Positions 42,456-53,000 of a stretch of 64,000 nt of DNA are shown here, piece by piece. The stretch lies in the NCBI RefSeq assembly GCF_001905345.1, contig NZ_LFBV01000001.1, positions 445,321 to 509,320 of the forward strand, in the 5' to 3' direction. Under the pieces are notes generated by a model that had not been told where the DNA came from, did no database searches, and saw nothing but the letters and a program-made list of their open reading frames with translations. The translations under genes were made by a program, and so were the position numbers. This DNA comes from Streptomyces uncialis (GTDB lineage: Bacteria > Actinomycetota > Actinomycetes > Streptomycetales > Streptomycetaceae). The stretch's first letter is position 1; the number at the start of each line of letters is the position of its first letter.

Positions 42456-44807
42456 ATGGCAGCCCCCGGCACCCCACCCCGCACCCGCCCCGGCACCCTG
42501 CACCGGGCAGGCCGGTTCTGCGCACGCCACGCGATCCCCGTGATCGCGATCTGGCTCGTGGCCCTCGCCGCGCTCCAGGTCCTGCACCACACCTACGGCG
42601 GCACCTACTCGGACGACTTCTCCCTGCCCGACACCCGGTCCCAGCACGGCGTCGACGTGCTGAAGGCGCATGACCCCGCCGCCGGCGGCTACAGCTCGCA
42701 GATCGTCCTGCACGACCCCCAGCACCCCCTCACCTCCGTGAGCGGCGAGGTCGGCCAGACCGTGACCGCGCTCCAGAAGCTCCCGGACGTACTCGCCGCG
42801 CAGAACCCCCTCACCGCGCCCCCGACCCCGTCGGGCCGGCCGGACGTGGGCCCCCTGTCCACCGATCAGCGCACCGCGTACATCACGGTCCGTTTCGCCG
42901 TGCAGCCGTCCACCCTCGGGGAGGACTATCTGCACGGTGTCGACACGGCGGTGAAGCCGTTGCGTTCCGCGGGCGTGGACGTCGAGTACGGCGGGACCCT
43001 CGGTGAACTGGCGCGGCCCGAGGCCAACGACCGGCTCAGCGAGGTCATCGGCTTCGCCGTGGCGATCGTCGTGCTGCTCATCGGCTTCGGCAGCGTCGTC
43101 GCCGCCGTACTGCCCCTGGTGACCGCGCTGATCAGCGTGGTCTGCGGGCTCGCCCTGCTGGGACTGCTGGCCGCCGCGTCCACGTTCGCGACCGTGTCCC
43201 CCACCCTCGCGACGATGATCGGGCTCGGTGTCGGGATCGACTACGCGCTGTTCCTGGTGACCCGTCACCGGCAGGGCCTGATGGACGGCCGGGACCCGGT
43301 CGCCGCCGCCGGAAGCGCCGCCGCGACCAGCGGTCACGCGGTGCTGCTCTCCGGCTGCACGGTGATCATCGCCCTGTCGGGCCTGTGGGTGTCCGGCATC
43401 GCGTTCATCGGGAAGCTCGGGCTGGCCGCCGCGGTCACCGTCGTCACGGCGGTGCTGGGCGCGCTCACCCTCGTACCGGCGCTGCTCGGGCTGATCGGCC
43501 GCCAGGTCGACCGGCTGCGGGTGCGCGCGCCGGTCGCGGAGACGGACGCGGAGCCCGGCGAGGAGGTGACGGGGCCGTGGCACCGCTACGCGCTGCGGGT
43601 GCAGCGGCGGCCGTGGTGGTACGCGGCGGCGGGGGTCGTGGTCCTCGCGGTGCTGTCCGTCCCGCTGTTCTTCATCCAGCTCGGGCACATCGGGGACGGC
43701 GCCGATCCCAGGTCGTTCACCGACCGGCGGGCGTTCGACCTGATGTCGTCCGCGTTCGGGCCGGGGTCGAACGGTCCGCTGACCGTCGTCGTCGACCAGT
43801 CGTCCGTACCGCAGGCGGACCGCGCGGCGCTCGCCTCGCAGGCGCAGAAGGCGCTGACCGGGGTGCCCGACGCCGCGTACATCACCCCGCTGAAGCCCAC
43901 GTCCGACGGGGACGTGCTGCTCGGCACCGCGTACCCGGTCGCCGCGCCGCAGGACGAGCGGACCACCGGACTGGTCAACCGCTTCCGGGACGACGTGCTG
44001 CCGCAGGCCGTCGCCGGGACCGACGCCCAGGGCTACGTCACCGGGACGACCGCCGCCCAGGTCGACTTCCTCGACATCGTCTCCCAGCGGCTGCCGTGGA
44101 TCATCGCCGCCGTCGTGGGGCTCGCGTTCCTCGTGATCCTGGTGGTGTTCCGGGGTGTGCTCGTCGCGGTGAAGGCAGCCGTGCTGAACGTGCTGTCCAT
44201 CGCCGCGTCGTACGGGGTCGTCGTCGCGGTGTTTCAGTGGGGGTGGGGCGGTCCGGCGCTCGGGGTCTCGGGGAAGGTCCCCGTCGAGAGCTATGTGCCG
44301 ATGATGATGTTCGCCATCGTCTTCGGGCTGAGCATGGACTACGAGATCTTCCTGCTGTCCCGTATCCATGAGGCGTGGCTGCGGACCGGCGACCCGGGGA
44401 AGAGCGTCGCGCACGCGCTGGAGATCACCGCGCGGGTCATCACCTGCGCCGCGCTCATCATGGTGAGCGTCTTCGCGGCGTTCGTCATCAGCGACAACAT
44501 CGTGGTGAAGATGCTGGGACTCGGCCTCGCGGTGAGCGTGCTCATCGACGCGACCGTGGTGCGGCTGCTGCTCGTTCCCGCGGTGATGACGCTGCTGGGG
44601 CGGGCGGCGTGGTGGACCCCGGCCTGGCTGGACCGCGCGCTGCCCCGCTTGCACGCGGAGGGGGCGGACTCGGGTATGGACCCGCCGTCCAGTGACCCGG
44701 GTAGCGGCTCCGGCGACGGTCCGGGTGGCGGTAGGAGTGGCGGCACGGGTAATGGTCCCGGCTCCGGCGGTCCGGGTCCCGGGGCGTCGTCCGGTTCCGG
44801 TGGGTGA
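42456..44807 (+). CDS. MMPL/RND-family membrane transporter
   Basis: 783 residues, ATG 42456. An N-terminal membrane helix ([17 protein letters not shown]) precedes a first extracellular loop, then a cluster of helices with [18 protein letters not shown]. The second half repeats the layout, with [18 protein letters not shown]. These two signatures are the conserved Asp-Tyr motifs of MMPL proteins, which export lipids or small molecules using the proton gradient. The C-terminal 60 residues are Gly/Ser/Pro-rich. Substrate not predictable; no adjacent lipid synthase. Confidence 0.92.
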   Translation: MAAPGTPPRTRPGTLHRAGRFCARHAIPVIAIWLVALAALQVLHHTYGGTYSDDFSLPDTRSQHGVDVLKAHDPAAGGYSSQIVLHDPQHPLTSVSGEVGQTVTALQKLPDVLAAQNPLTAPPTPSGRPDVGPLSTDQRTAYITVRFAVQPSTLGEDYLHGVDTAVKPLRSAGVDVEYGGTLGELARPEANDRLSEVIGFAVAIVVLLIGFGSVVAAVLPLVTALISVVCGLALLGLLAAASTFATVSPTLATMIGLGVGIDYALFLVTRHRQGLMDGRDPVAAAGSAAATSGHAVLLSGCTVIIALSGLWVSGIAFIGKLGLAAAVTVVTAVLGALTLVPALLGLIGRQVDRLRVRAPVAETDAEPGEEVTGPWHRYALRVQRRPWWYAAAGVVVLAVLSVPLFFIQLGHIGDGADPRSFTDRRAFDLMSSAFGPGSNGPLTVVVDQSSVPQADRAALASQAQKALTGVPDAAYITPLKPTSDGDVLLGTAYPVAAPQDERTTGLVNRFRDDVLPQAVAGTDAQGYVTGTTAAQVDFLDIVSQRLPWIIAAVVGLAFLVILVVFRGVLVAVKAAVLNVLSIAASYGVVVAVFQWGWGGPALGVSGKVPVESYVPMMMFAIVFGLSMDYEIFLLSRIHEAWLRTGDPGKSVAHALEITARVITCAALIMVSVFAAFVISDNIVVKMLGLGLAVSVLIDATVVRLLLVPAVMTLLGRAAWWTPAWLDRALPRLHAEGADSGMDPPSSDPGSGSGDGPGGGRSGGTGNGPGSGGPGPGASSGSGG

Positions 44808-44854
44808 GTACGCGGGCTCAGGTGCGGGGCGGGGCCGTGCGGTTCACTGGGGGC

Positions 44855-45238
44855 ATGCCGACACACGGTTCCACCGGGGTCCGGGGCGGCCCCGGCCACC
44901 GCGCCGACGAGCCGGACCGCCGCGCTTGGGTCGCCCCGCTGATCGGGACCCTCGCGATGTTCCCGATGACGCTGTTCCTGCTCGCGCTCGTGACGATGTC
45001 GCCGACGGCGTGCGAGTCGTGCGACGCGCGGGAGGCCGTGCGGTTCGCGGACAGCCTTGAGGTCGCGGTGATCGTGGCGATGGCGGTCGGGGCGGTGGCG
45101 TGGGTGCTGGTGCTGACGGCGTGGGTGATGCCGCCCCTTCGGCGGCTGCGGGCCCGGCGGGTTCTTCTGGTGGTTGCCGCGCCGCTGGTCGCGGCGGGGG
45201 GATATCCGCTGTTCGACGCGGTGTTGGCGTGGCCCTAG
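44855..45238 (+). CDS. Small three-helix membrane protein (paralogue of 45926-46342)
   Basis: 127 residues. RAWVAPLIGTLAMFPMTLFL (helix 1), a CESCDAREAVRFADSLE loop with a C-x2-C, then two more helices (VAVIVAMAVGAVAWVLVL; VLLVVAAPLVAAGGYPLFD). It is clearly related to the protein at 45926, which shares RAWVAPL and a Cys-containing loop. Start ATG 44855 after a GGGGG run. Function unknown. It ends just before a bidirectional terminator. Confidence 0.65.
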   Translation: MPTHGSTGVRGGPGHRADEPDRRAWVAPLIGTLAMFPMTLFLLALVTMSPTACESCDAREAVRFADSLEVAVIVAMAVGAVAWVLVLTAWVMPPLRRLRARRVLLVVAAPLVAAGGYPLFDAVLAWP

Positions 45239-45269
45239 CGGGGGCTCGGCGGCGCCCCGGCGGGTGTTC

Positions 45270-45287
45270 GGCCCGCCTGGGCGGGCC
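45270..45287. terminator. Short bidirectional terminator hairpin
   Basis: GGCCCGCC and GGCGGGCC pair around TG between the convergent small membrane protein and DinB genes. Confidence 0.65.
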
Positions 45288-45305
45288 CGTCGGCGGCCCG
45301 GCCGG

Positions 45306-45836
45306 TCACGGGCCGGTGGCTCCGTCGATCCGTTCGCGCAGCAGGTCCGCGTGGCCGTTGTGGCGTGCGTACTCCTCGATGATGTGGAGGAGGATCCAGC
45401 GCAGCGACACCTGACGGGTGCCCCCCAGCAGCGGGGCCGCCGCCTCGGGCATCGTCCCGCAGTCGTCGAGTGACGCCCCCGCGATCGCCTCGCGGCCCCG
45501 GGCGATCTCGGCCCGCCACGCGTTCAGGGCCTCCTCGATGCCGCGTTCCGGGGTCAGCGCGAAACCGTCCGGGCCGGCGTCCTTGAACACCGGCGGCGCG
45601 TCCTGGCCGGGCCACACCCGCTGGAACCAGTTGCGTTCGACCTCCGCGAGATGCTGGACCAGACCGAGCAGCGTCATCGACGACGGCGGGGCCGAGGGCT
45701 CCCGCAGCTGCGCGTCGTCCAGCCCCGCGCACTTGATCGCGACGGTCTCACGGTGGAAGTCCAGCCACGCCTCCAGCAGTTCCCGTTCACCGGCCTGCGG
45801 AGGGGGTACGGTCCGTCCGTTCAAGGTGATCGCCAT
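45306..45836 (-). CDS. DinB-family (DUF664) protein
   Basis: 176 residues. The four-helix DinB fold is marked by His residues of the metal site: [39 protein letters not shown] and [24 protein letters not shown]664-type members include mycothiol- or bacillithiol-dependent enzymes; the role here is not known. ATG 45836 is preferred. The gene lies between two paralogous membrane protein genes on the other strand. Confidence 0.85.
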   Translation of the reverse strand: MAITLNGRTVPPPQAGERELLEAWLDFHRETVAIKCAGLDDAQLREPSAPPSSMTLLGLVQHLAEVERNWFQRVWPGQDAPPVFKDAGPDGFALTPERGIEEALNAWRAEIARGREAIAGASLDDCGTMPEAAAPLLGGTRQVSLRWILLHIIEEYARHNGHADLLRERIDGATGP

Positions 45837-45925
45837 GGCCGTCACACTGGCACGGAGGCCGTACCCCGACAAGATGAGTACGACGGCTCAGGCGGCGGCG
45901 CCGTCCCCGGGGCTTGACTGGACCC

Positions 45926-46342
45926 ATGCCGCCGAACACCGCCGCCGAACCCGTCGAACGGGACCCGCGCGCCCGGCTCGCGCCGCTCCCGGACGCAGCC
46001 CCCGCACCCACCGGGCCGGACCCGCGCGCCTGGGTCGCGCCACTGCTCTCCTCGCTGGTCACGGTCCCCTTGATACTGGTCTCGCTGTTCTTCGCCGGAC
46101 TCTCCCAGATGGCCTGCGGCGCGTGCACGGAGGCCGAACTCGACCGTTTCGACCCGAGCTTCGGGACGGCGTTCGACGTCTTCCGGTACGGGCTTCTCGT
46201 ACCGGCGGCGCTGCTGCTGGCGTCCTGGTTCCTGCCGTGGCGACGGCGTCATGCCGCCACCCGGATCGTCCTCGCGGTCCTCGCGCCGTTCACGGTGGCG
46301 GGCCCGGTCCTCGCGTTCGCCGGACTGGTCGACTGGCCCTGA
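45926..46342 (+). CDS. Small three-helix membrane protein (paralogue of 44855-45238)
   Basis: 138 residues. PDPRAWVAPLLSSLVTVPLI (helix 1), a CGACTEAELDRFDP loop with C-x2-C, FRYGLLVPAALLLASWFLPW and ATRIVLAVLAPFTVAGPVLA. It matches the protein at 44855 across its length, so the pair arose by duplication, with a DinB gene between. No strong RBS before the ATG; a GTG or an upstream ATG (45914) is possible. Confidence 0.6.
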   Translation: MPPNTAAEPVERDPRARLAPLPDAAPAPTGPDPRAWVAPLLSSLVTVPLILVSLFFAGLSQMACGACTEAELDRFDPSFGTAFDVFRYGLLVPAALLLASWFLPWRRRHAATRIVLAVLAPFTVAGPVLAFAGLVDWP

Positions 46343-46491
46343 CCGGGGCGGGACGGGGACAGGCCACCCGCGCGGGCCGTTCCCGGGTTCCGGGGCCTGC
46401 CCGGCGGGTGCGTGGGGCACCGGGCGTGTGCCGTCCCGGAGTCCGGTGAGGGCCGGGCGGATGTCGGTGCGGCTGGGTACCCTCGACGGCG

Positions 46492-47448
46492 ATGACGCCA
46501 GAGACCGACGTACCGCAGGCCGCCGCGGCCCCGCAGCCGGACCTCGCCGCGCGGGCGGAGCGCCACCGGGGCGAGCTGCGGGTGCACTGCTACCGGATGG
46601 TGGGCTCGTACAGCGACGCCGAGGACCTCGTGCAGGAGACGCTGATCCGCGCGTGGCGCAAACGGGAGCAGCTCACCGACCCGCAGCGGCTGCGCGCCTG
46701 GCTGTACCGGATCGCCACCCGGGTCTGTCTGGACTTCCTCGGCGGTCCCGCGCGGTCCCGGGAGGTCGTGACGGCCGACTCGGTGATCGCCGAGGTGCGG
46801 TGGCTGGAGCCGTACCCGGACAGCCTGCTCGACGGGGCGATCGCACGCGAGACGATCGAGCTGGCGTACCTCGCGGCGATCCAGCATCTGCCGCCGCGCC
46901 AGCGGGCCGTGCTGATCCTGCGGGACGTGCTCGGGTTCCCCGCCGAGGAGACGGCGACGGCCCTGGAGATGTCGGTCGCGGCGGTGAAGAGCGGTCTCCA
47001 GCGGGCCCGCGCGACCCTGCGGACCCGGCTGCCGGAACGCCGCGCCGACTGGGGACCGGCGACCGGACCGAGCGCGGCGGAACGCGAGACGCTCCGCGCC
47101 TACGTCCGTGCCTCGCAGCGCGCCGATCTGTCGGCGCTGACCGCGCTGCTGCGCGCGGACGCGCGGCAGACGATGCCGCCCGCGTCGCTGGTCTACGAGG
47201 GCCGTGCGGCGATCCTCGACCTGTGGGGGCCCGTTCTGGAGGGGTCCGCGCGCTGGGGCGAGTGGCGTTCCGTGGAGATCACGGTGAACCGCCAGCCCGG
47301 CGCCGTGAACTACGTACGGGCCCCGCGGGACGACGTGTTCCGCGCGGTGAACATCGATGTGCTGCGGATCGAGGACGGGCTCGTCGCGGAGATCACGACG
47401 TTCGGCCCGGAGATCCTGCCCGCGCTGGAACTGCCGCTGACCATGTGA
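46492..47448 (+). CDS. ECF sigma factor with SnoaL-like C-terminal domain
   Basis: 318 residues. Sigma region 2 at about 25-90 (HCYRMVGSYSDAEDLVQETL and RAWLYRIATRVCLDFL), region 4 at about 130-185 (IQHLPPRQRAVLILRDVLGF, SVAAVKSGLQRARATLRTRL). The last 115 residues form a SnoaL_2/NTF2-like fold (LRAYVRASQRADLSALTALL, MPPASLVYEGRAAI), as in SigG/SigX5-type factors whose C-terminal domain replaces an anti-sigma partner. No anti-sigma gene follows; a small lipocalin-like gene is next. Start at ATG 46492. Confidence 0.9.
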   Translation: MTPETDVPQAAAAPQPDLAARAERHRGELRVHCYRMVGSYSDAEDLVQETLIRAWRKREQLTDPQRLRAWLYRIATRVCLDFLGGPARSREVVTADSVIAEVRWLEPYPDSLLDGAIARETIELAYLAAIQHLPPRQRAVLILRDVLGFPAEETATALEMSVAAVKSGLQRARATLRTRLPERRADWGPATGPSAAERETLRAYVRASQRADLSALTALLRADARQTMPPASLVYEGRAAILDLWGPVLEGSARWGEWRSVEITVNRQPGAVNYVRAPRDDVFRAVNIDVLRIEDGLVAEITTFGPEILPALELPLTM

Positions 47449-47565
47449 CCGGCGTCACGCCGTCCGGACCGATTCCTTCCGTGCGCCGGCCCCCGTCACA
47501 GGGGTGTCGGTACATCGGCGGGCCCTGGGAAGCGGGTGTCCCGCCCCTACGGAGGAGCGGCACCC

Positions 47566-47970
47566 ATGAAGGACTACGAGCGTCTCATCGGCACCTGGAA
47601 CGTCACTGGCGGCGCGGAGGGCACCGTCACCTACCGCTGGCTGGAGGGCCGCCACTTCCTCGCCCAGGACATCTCCCTGACCCAGTACGGGCAGCCGGTC
47701 ACCGGCGTCGAGATGATCGGCCGGCTCAAGCCGTTCGGCGCCGAGGAGCCCGGCGAGGACGTCCACTCGCGGTACTACGACAGCCAGGGCAACACCTTCG
47801 ATTACGTCTACGAGCTGGCGGGCGACACGCTCACCATCTGGGGCGGCGAGAAGGGCTCACCCGCCTACTTCCGGGGCACGTTCGACGCCGAGGGGAACGT
47901 CCTCGACGGCGCGTGGGTGTACCCCGGGGGTGGCGGCTACGCGTCCACGATGACGCGCGCGGACGGCTGA
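47566..47970 (+). CDS. Lipocalin-like/DUF1579-type small protein
   Basis: 134 residues, ATG 47566 with GGAGGAG 9-15 bases upstream. MKDYERLIGTWNVTGGAEGT opens a beta-barrel-like repeat pattern, with HSRYYDSQGNTFDYVYELAG and TLTIWGGEKGSPAYFRGTFD. The form is that of the small DUF1579 or heme-binding-like barrels encoded beside SigG/SigX5-type sigma factors. Role unknown; it could be a regulon member of the upstream ECF factor. Confidence 0.65.
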   Translation: MKDYERLIGTWNVTGGAEGTVTYRWLEGRHFLAQDISLTQYGQPVTGVEMIGRLKPFGAEEPGEDVHSRYYDSQGNTFDYVYELAGDTLTIWGGEKGSPAYFRGTFDAEGNVLDGAWVYPGGGGYASTMTRADG

Positions 47971-48146
47971 ACGGCCCGCCTGAGCAGTGCTGTTCGCGGT
48001 CGTGCGCGGCGGCGGGGGTGTAGCGGGATACACCCCGGAGAGGGGAGCGAGCCGGGTGGGACGGGCGGCCCGGGGCCGGGAGAGTGGGGACCACGGCGAC
48101 AGCACCGGACTTCCCGGCGCCCCGGCCGCAGTCCCAGGAGGCCCGA

Positions 48147-49886
48147 GTGATCCCCACGAGCAGCGCGGACCGGCCGAGCGCAGGCCGGTCGGGTGCCGGA
48201 AGGTCCGGTGCCGGTCGGCCCGACGGCGACCGGTCCGGTGAGGACGGGGCCGGTGCCGTTCGGTTCGGTGAGTACGGGTCCGGTGCTGGCCGGTCCGGTG
48301 AGTACGGGTCTGCCGGCGTCCGGCCCGGGGCTGTCGCGCCGGGTGCCGCCCCCGCGCGGCGGCCGGTCCGCAGCGGTCTGGTCCTGGCCCTGGCCGCGGC
48401 GGCGGTGCTGGGGACGGTGTCGGCCGCCCCGGCCGTGTCCGCCGAACGGGGAGCGGGCGCGGGGACGGTCACGGCCCAGGCCCGGCCGCCCCACACCGGC
48501 CACACCGGCCACACGTACGGCACGGGCACGGGTCACGCCGACGGCATAGGCGCAGCAGTGGGCACAGGCGCGACAGAGGGCACCGGCGGCACAAGCCACC
48601 CGTACGGCTCGGACCGCGCGGTGCTCGCCGGGCTGAACCGCCACGCCCACCCGCTGCGCGCCACCGCCCCCGGTGACCAGCGCCCGGCCGGGGACCTGGC
48701 CACGCTCGCCCGGATGACCCGGGACGCGGAGATCATCGGGTTCGGCGAGGTCACCCATGGCTCGAAGGAGGTGTTCGACGTCCGGGAGCGGCTGTTCCGG
48801 TACCTCGCCACCCGGCCCGGTGACGCGGCCGTCACGACCTTCGCGCTGGAGCAGCCCTGGTCGACGGGTGTCCGCCTGGACACCTGGGTGCGCACCGGTG
48901 AGGGCGATCTGCGGACGATCATGCGCGAGGAGTTCCAGAGCGATTACACGTCCTGGCGGACCGAGGAGTTCCATCGTCTGTTCAGCTGGATGCGGGAGTA
49001 CAACCGCACCCATGACCGGCAGTTGCGGGTGATGGGCAACGACATCGGGGACATCGGCCGCGAGCAGTACGCGCGCGTTCTCGGCTGGGCCGAGCGTCAT
49101 CGTCCCGCCCTGCTGCCCGTACTGCGCGAGCGGTACGCGCAGTTGCTCGACCTCCCGGCGGGCCGGGACGCCCGTATGAAGGCCCTCATCGGACTCCCGC
49201 CCGCGCAGCGCCGGTCCTTGGCGGCCGACGCCCAGGCCGCGCACCGGCTCCTCAGCGGCTCCGGCACCGGGACCGGGACCGGAACGGGGTCGGAGTCGGG
49301 GAGGGTGCCCGCCCGGGTGGTCCAGGAGGCCCTCGTCATCTCGCAGATGGCGACCATGTACTCCCTGGACGGCGCCGAACTGCACCGCTTCCGCGACGAC
49401 TCGATGGCGCGGAACACCGTGTGGTGGCAGCGCGACACCGGGGAGCGCGTGCTGGCCGCCGCGCACAACGGCCATCTCGCCTACCAGTCGGCGTGGCCCC
49501 AGCAGTACCCGGTGACCCAGGGCGCGGCCCTGCGCGACCTTGTCGGTGACGACTACGTCGCCATCGGCACCTCCGTCCACAGCGCCGGATTCCTCGCCCG
49601 GCCCGAGACGGGCGGCGACCGGCGCGAGGTCTTCGACACGGGCGCGGCGCACCCCGGGAGCAATGAGCACACGCTCGACCGGGTCCGGCACCGTGACTTC
49701 GTCATCGACCTGCGCGGGACGACCGGCGACCGGGCGACCGCCGCCTGGCTCGCCGCCCCCCGGCCCACGTTCCTCGTCCCGGCGACCTACGTCCCGTCGG
49801 TCATGCGCGAGCCGCAGAGCCTGGCGGAGGGGTACGACGTGATCGTCCACCTGCACCGCGCGGAGGCGGCGACCCCGTTCGACTGA
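48147..49886 (+). CDS. Erythromycin esterase-family protein, secreted
   Basis: 579 residues from GTG 48147 (AGGAGG at 48136-48141). A Gly/Ser/Arg repeat tail (1-70, GEYGSGAGRSGEYG) precedes a membrane or signal segment (RSGLVLALAAAAVLGTVSAA, about 76-95). The enzyme domain follows: IIGFGEVTHGSKEVFDVRER, FALEQPWSTG, VMGNDIGDIGREQY and VLAAAHNGHLAY, which carry the catalytic His and Glu residues of the EreA/EreB family. Members hydrolyse macrolide lactones, but many environmental ones have other substrates. Confidence 0.85.
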   Translation: MIPTSSADRPSAGRSGAGRSGAGRPDGDRSGEDGAGAVRFGEYGSGAGRSGEYGSAGVRPGAVAPGAAPARRPVRSGLVLALAAAAVLGTVSAAPAVSAERGAGAGTVTAQARPPHTGHTGHTYGTGTGHADGIGAAVGTGATEGTGGTSHPYGSDRAVLAGLNRHAHPLRATAPGDQRPAGDLATLARMTRDAEIIGFGEVTHGSKEVFDVRERLFRYLATRPGDAAVTTFALEQPWSTGVRLDTWVRTGEGDLRTIMREEFQSDYTSWRTEEFHRLFSWMREYNRTHDRQLRVMGNDIGDIGREQYARVLGWAERHRPALLPVLRERYAQLLDLPAGRDARMKALIGLPPAQRRSLAADAQAAHRLLSGSGTGTGTGTGSESGRVPARVVQEALVISQMATMYSLDGAELHRFRDDSMARNTVWWQRDTGERVLAAAHNGHLAYQSAWPQQYPVTQGAALRDLVGDDYVAIGTSVHSAGFLARPETGGDRREVFDTGAAHPGSNEHTLDRVRHRDFVIDLRGTTGDRATAAWLAAPRPTFLVPATYVPSVMREPQSLAEGYDVIVHLHRAEAATPFD

Positions 49887-49913
49887 CCGGACACCGGACA
49901 CCGGACCGGGCCC

Positions 49914-49998
49914 TTGGACCGGAACCGGCCCCCGGAACCGGAACCGGCCCCCGGAACCGGAACCGGCCCCCGGAACCGGAACCGGCCCCCGGAACGGA
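49914..49998. repeat. 19-bp tandem repeat, four units
   Basis: GGAACCGGAACCGGCCCCC repeats about four times directly downstream of the esterase gene and before the shared terminator. Confidence 0.8.
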
Positions 49999-50000
49999 CA

Positions 50001-50035
50001 GCGGGCCCCCGGCTGCCGGACAGCCGGGGGCCCGC
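50001..50035. terminator. 15-bp perfect hairpin between convergent esterase and cobN
   Basis: GCGGGCCCCCGGCTG (50001-50015) pairs with CAGCCGGGGGCCCGC (50021-50035) around CCGGA. It can stop both genes. Confidence 0.88.
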
Positions 50036-50057
50036 CGTTCACGGACGTACCGCGGGG

Positions 50058-53000
50058 TCAGCCACCGGTCGGTGCCGTCCCGCCACCCGCCCCGTCCGTA
50101 CCGCCTTCGAGATCGCCCTCCGTCTCCAGGAAGACCTCGCGCAGGGCCTCCAGGGTCGCCGCGTCCGGCTTCGCCCACAGGCCCCGGGACTCGGCTTCGA
50201 GGAGGCGTTCCGTGATGCCGTGCAGGGCCCAGGGGTTGGCCTCCTGGAGGAACGCGCGGTTCACCGGGTCGAGGACGTACGTCTGGGTGAGCTTGTCGTA
50301 CATCCAGTCGGCGATGACGCCGGTGGTGGCGTCGTAGCCGAAGAGGTAGTCCACCGTCGCGGCCAGCTCGAAGGCGCCCTTGTAGCCGTGGCGGCGCATC
50401 GCCTCGATCCACTTGGGGTTGACCACCCGGGCCCGGAAGACCCGGGAGGTCTCCTCGACCAGGGTGCGGGTGCGGACCGTCTCGGGGCGGGTGGAGTCCC
50501 CGATGTACGCCTCGGGGGCCGTGCCCCGCAGCGCGCGGACGGTGGCGACCATGCCTCCGTGGTACTGGAAGTAGTCGTCGGAGTCCGCGATGTCGTGCTC
50601 ACGGGTGTCCGTGTTCTTCGCGGCGACGGCGATCCGCTTGTACGCGGTCTCCATCTCCTCCCGGGCCGGACGGCCGTCCAGCTCACGCCCGTACGCGTAG
50701 CCGCCCCACACCGTGTAGACCTCCGCGAGATCGGCGTCGGTGCGCCAGTCACGGGAGTCGATGAGCTGGAGCAGACCGGCGCCGTACGTGCCCGGGCGGG
50801 AGCCGAAGATACGGGTGGTGGCGCGGCGTTCGTCGCCGTGGACCGCGAGGTCGGCCTGGGCGTGCGCGCGGACGTGGTTGACCCCGGCGGGCTCGTCGAG
50901 TCCCGCGACCAGCCGGACCGCGTCGTCCAGCAGCCCGATGACATGCGGGAACGCGTCACGGAAGAAGCCGGAGATGCGCAGCGTCACATCGATACGGGGA
51001 CGGCCCAGTTCGTCGGCGGGGACCGCCTCCAGACCGGTGACCCGGCGCGACGCGTCGTCCCACACCGGGCGCACCCCGAGCAGGGCCATCGCCTCGGCCA
51101 CGTCGTCGCCCGCGGTGCGCATCGCGCTGGTGCCCCACAGGGACAGCCCGACGGACGTGGGCCAGTCGCCGTTGTCCTCGCGGTAGCGGGTGAGCAGGGA
51201 GTCCGCGAGGGCCTGGCCGGTCTCCCACGCGAGGCGGGACGGGACGGCCTTGGGGTCGACGGAGTAGAAGTTGCGGCCGGTCGGCAGGACGTTGACCAGT
51301 CCGCGCAGCGGCGAGCCCGACGGGCCCGCCGGGACGAAGCCGCCGTTCAGGGCGTGCACGGCGTGGTCGAGTTCGTTGACGGTGCCCGCGAGCCGGGGCA
51401 CCACCTCGGCCGCCGCGAAGTCCAGCACCCGGGCCACGTCGTCGCTGTGCCCGGCCGCCACGCCCGCGACCGCCGCCGGGTCCCAGTCGGCCGCCTCCAT
51501 CGCGGTGACCAGGGCGCGGGCCGTGGCCTCCGCCTCGTCGGCGGTGGTCCGGGTCGCCGCGGACTCGTCGAGGCCGAGGGCCTCCCGCAGTCCGGGCAGG
51601 GCCGTGGTGCCGCCCCAGATCTGCCGGGCGCGCAGGATCGCGAGGACCAGGTTCACCCGGTCGTCGCCCGCCGGGGGCACGCCGAGGACATGCAGTCCGT
51701 CGCGGATCTGCGCGTCCTTGACCTCGCAGAGCCAGCCGTCGACATGCAGCAGGAAGTCGTCGAAGCCGTCGTCGTCGGGCCGGTTCTCCAGCCCCAGGTC
51801 GTGGTCGAGGCGGGCCGCCTGGATCAGCGTCCAGATCTGCGCGCGGATCGCGGGCAGCTTCGCCGGGTCCATGGAGGAGATCTGCGCGTACTCGTCCAGC
51901 AGCTGTTCCAGCCGGGCGATGTCGCCGTACGAGTCGGCGCGGGCCATCGGCGGCACGAGGTGGTCGATCAGGGTGGCGTGCACCCGGCGCTTGGCCTGGG
52001 TGCCCTCGCCCGGGTCGTTCACCAGGAACGGGTACACCAGGGGCAGATCACCCAGCGCGGCGTCCGGGGCGCACGCGGCGGACAGTCCCGCGTTCTTGCC
52101 GGGCAGCCACTCCAGGTTGCCGTGCTTGCCGAGGTGGACCATCGCGTCGGCGCCGAAACCGCCGTCCGCGCGGGACGCGGAGATCCAGCGGTACGCGGCC
52201 AGATAGTGGTGCGAGGGCGGCAGATCGGGGTCGTGGTAGATCGCGATGGGGTTCTCGCCGAAGCCGCGCGGCGGCTGGATGAGGATCAGCAGGTTCTCGC
52301 GGCGCAGCGCCGCGAGGACGATGTCCCCGTCCGGGTTGTGGGTGCGGTCCACGAACATCTCGCCGGGCGGCGGCCCCCAGTGCCGCTCGACCGCCTCCCG
52401 CAGCTCCCCGGGCAGTGTCGCGAACCAGCGGCGGTAGTCGGCCGCCGGGATGCGCACCGGGTTCGCCGCGAGCTGCTGCTCGGTGAGCCAGTCCTGGTCG
52501 TGGCCGCCCGCGTCGATCAGCGCGCGGATCAGCTCGTCGCCGTCGCCGGAGACCAGGCCGGGGAGCTCGTCCAGGGGCCCGAAGTCGTAGCCCTCGGCGC
52601 GCAGCCTGCGCAGCAGCGCGACCGCGCTCGCGGGGGTGTCGAGGCCGACGGCGTTGCCGATCCGGGAGTGCTTGGTCGGGTACGCGGAGAGCACCAGCGC
52701 GAGGCGCTTGTCCGCGGCCGGGATGTACCGCAGCCGCGCGTGCCGTACGGCGGTCCCGGCGACCCGCGCCGCGCGCTCGGGGTCCGCGACGTACGCGGGG
52801 AGCCCGTCCTTGTCGATCTCCTTGAACGAGAACGGGACGGTGATGAGGCGCCCGTCGAACTCCGGTACGGCGATCTGGCTCGCCGCGTCCAGCGGGGAGA
52901 CGCCCTCGTCGTTCGCGGCCCAGTCGGCGCGCGAGGAGGTCAGGCACAGGGCCTGGAGCACGGGGACGTCCAGGCCGGTCAGGGCGCCCGCGTCCCACGA

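Noticed and set aside
42440-45930. Repeated GGCTTGACT just before two start codons (42456 and 45926)
   Set aside because: The position is too close to the ATG for a -35 box, and two occurrences are not enough to exclude chance.
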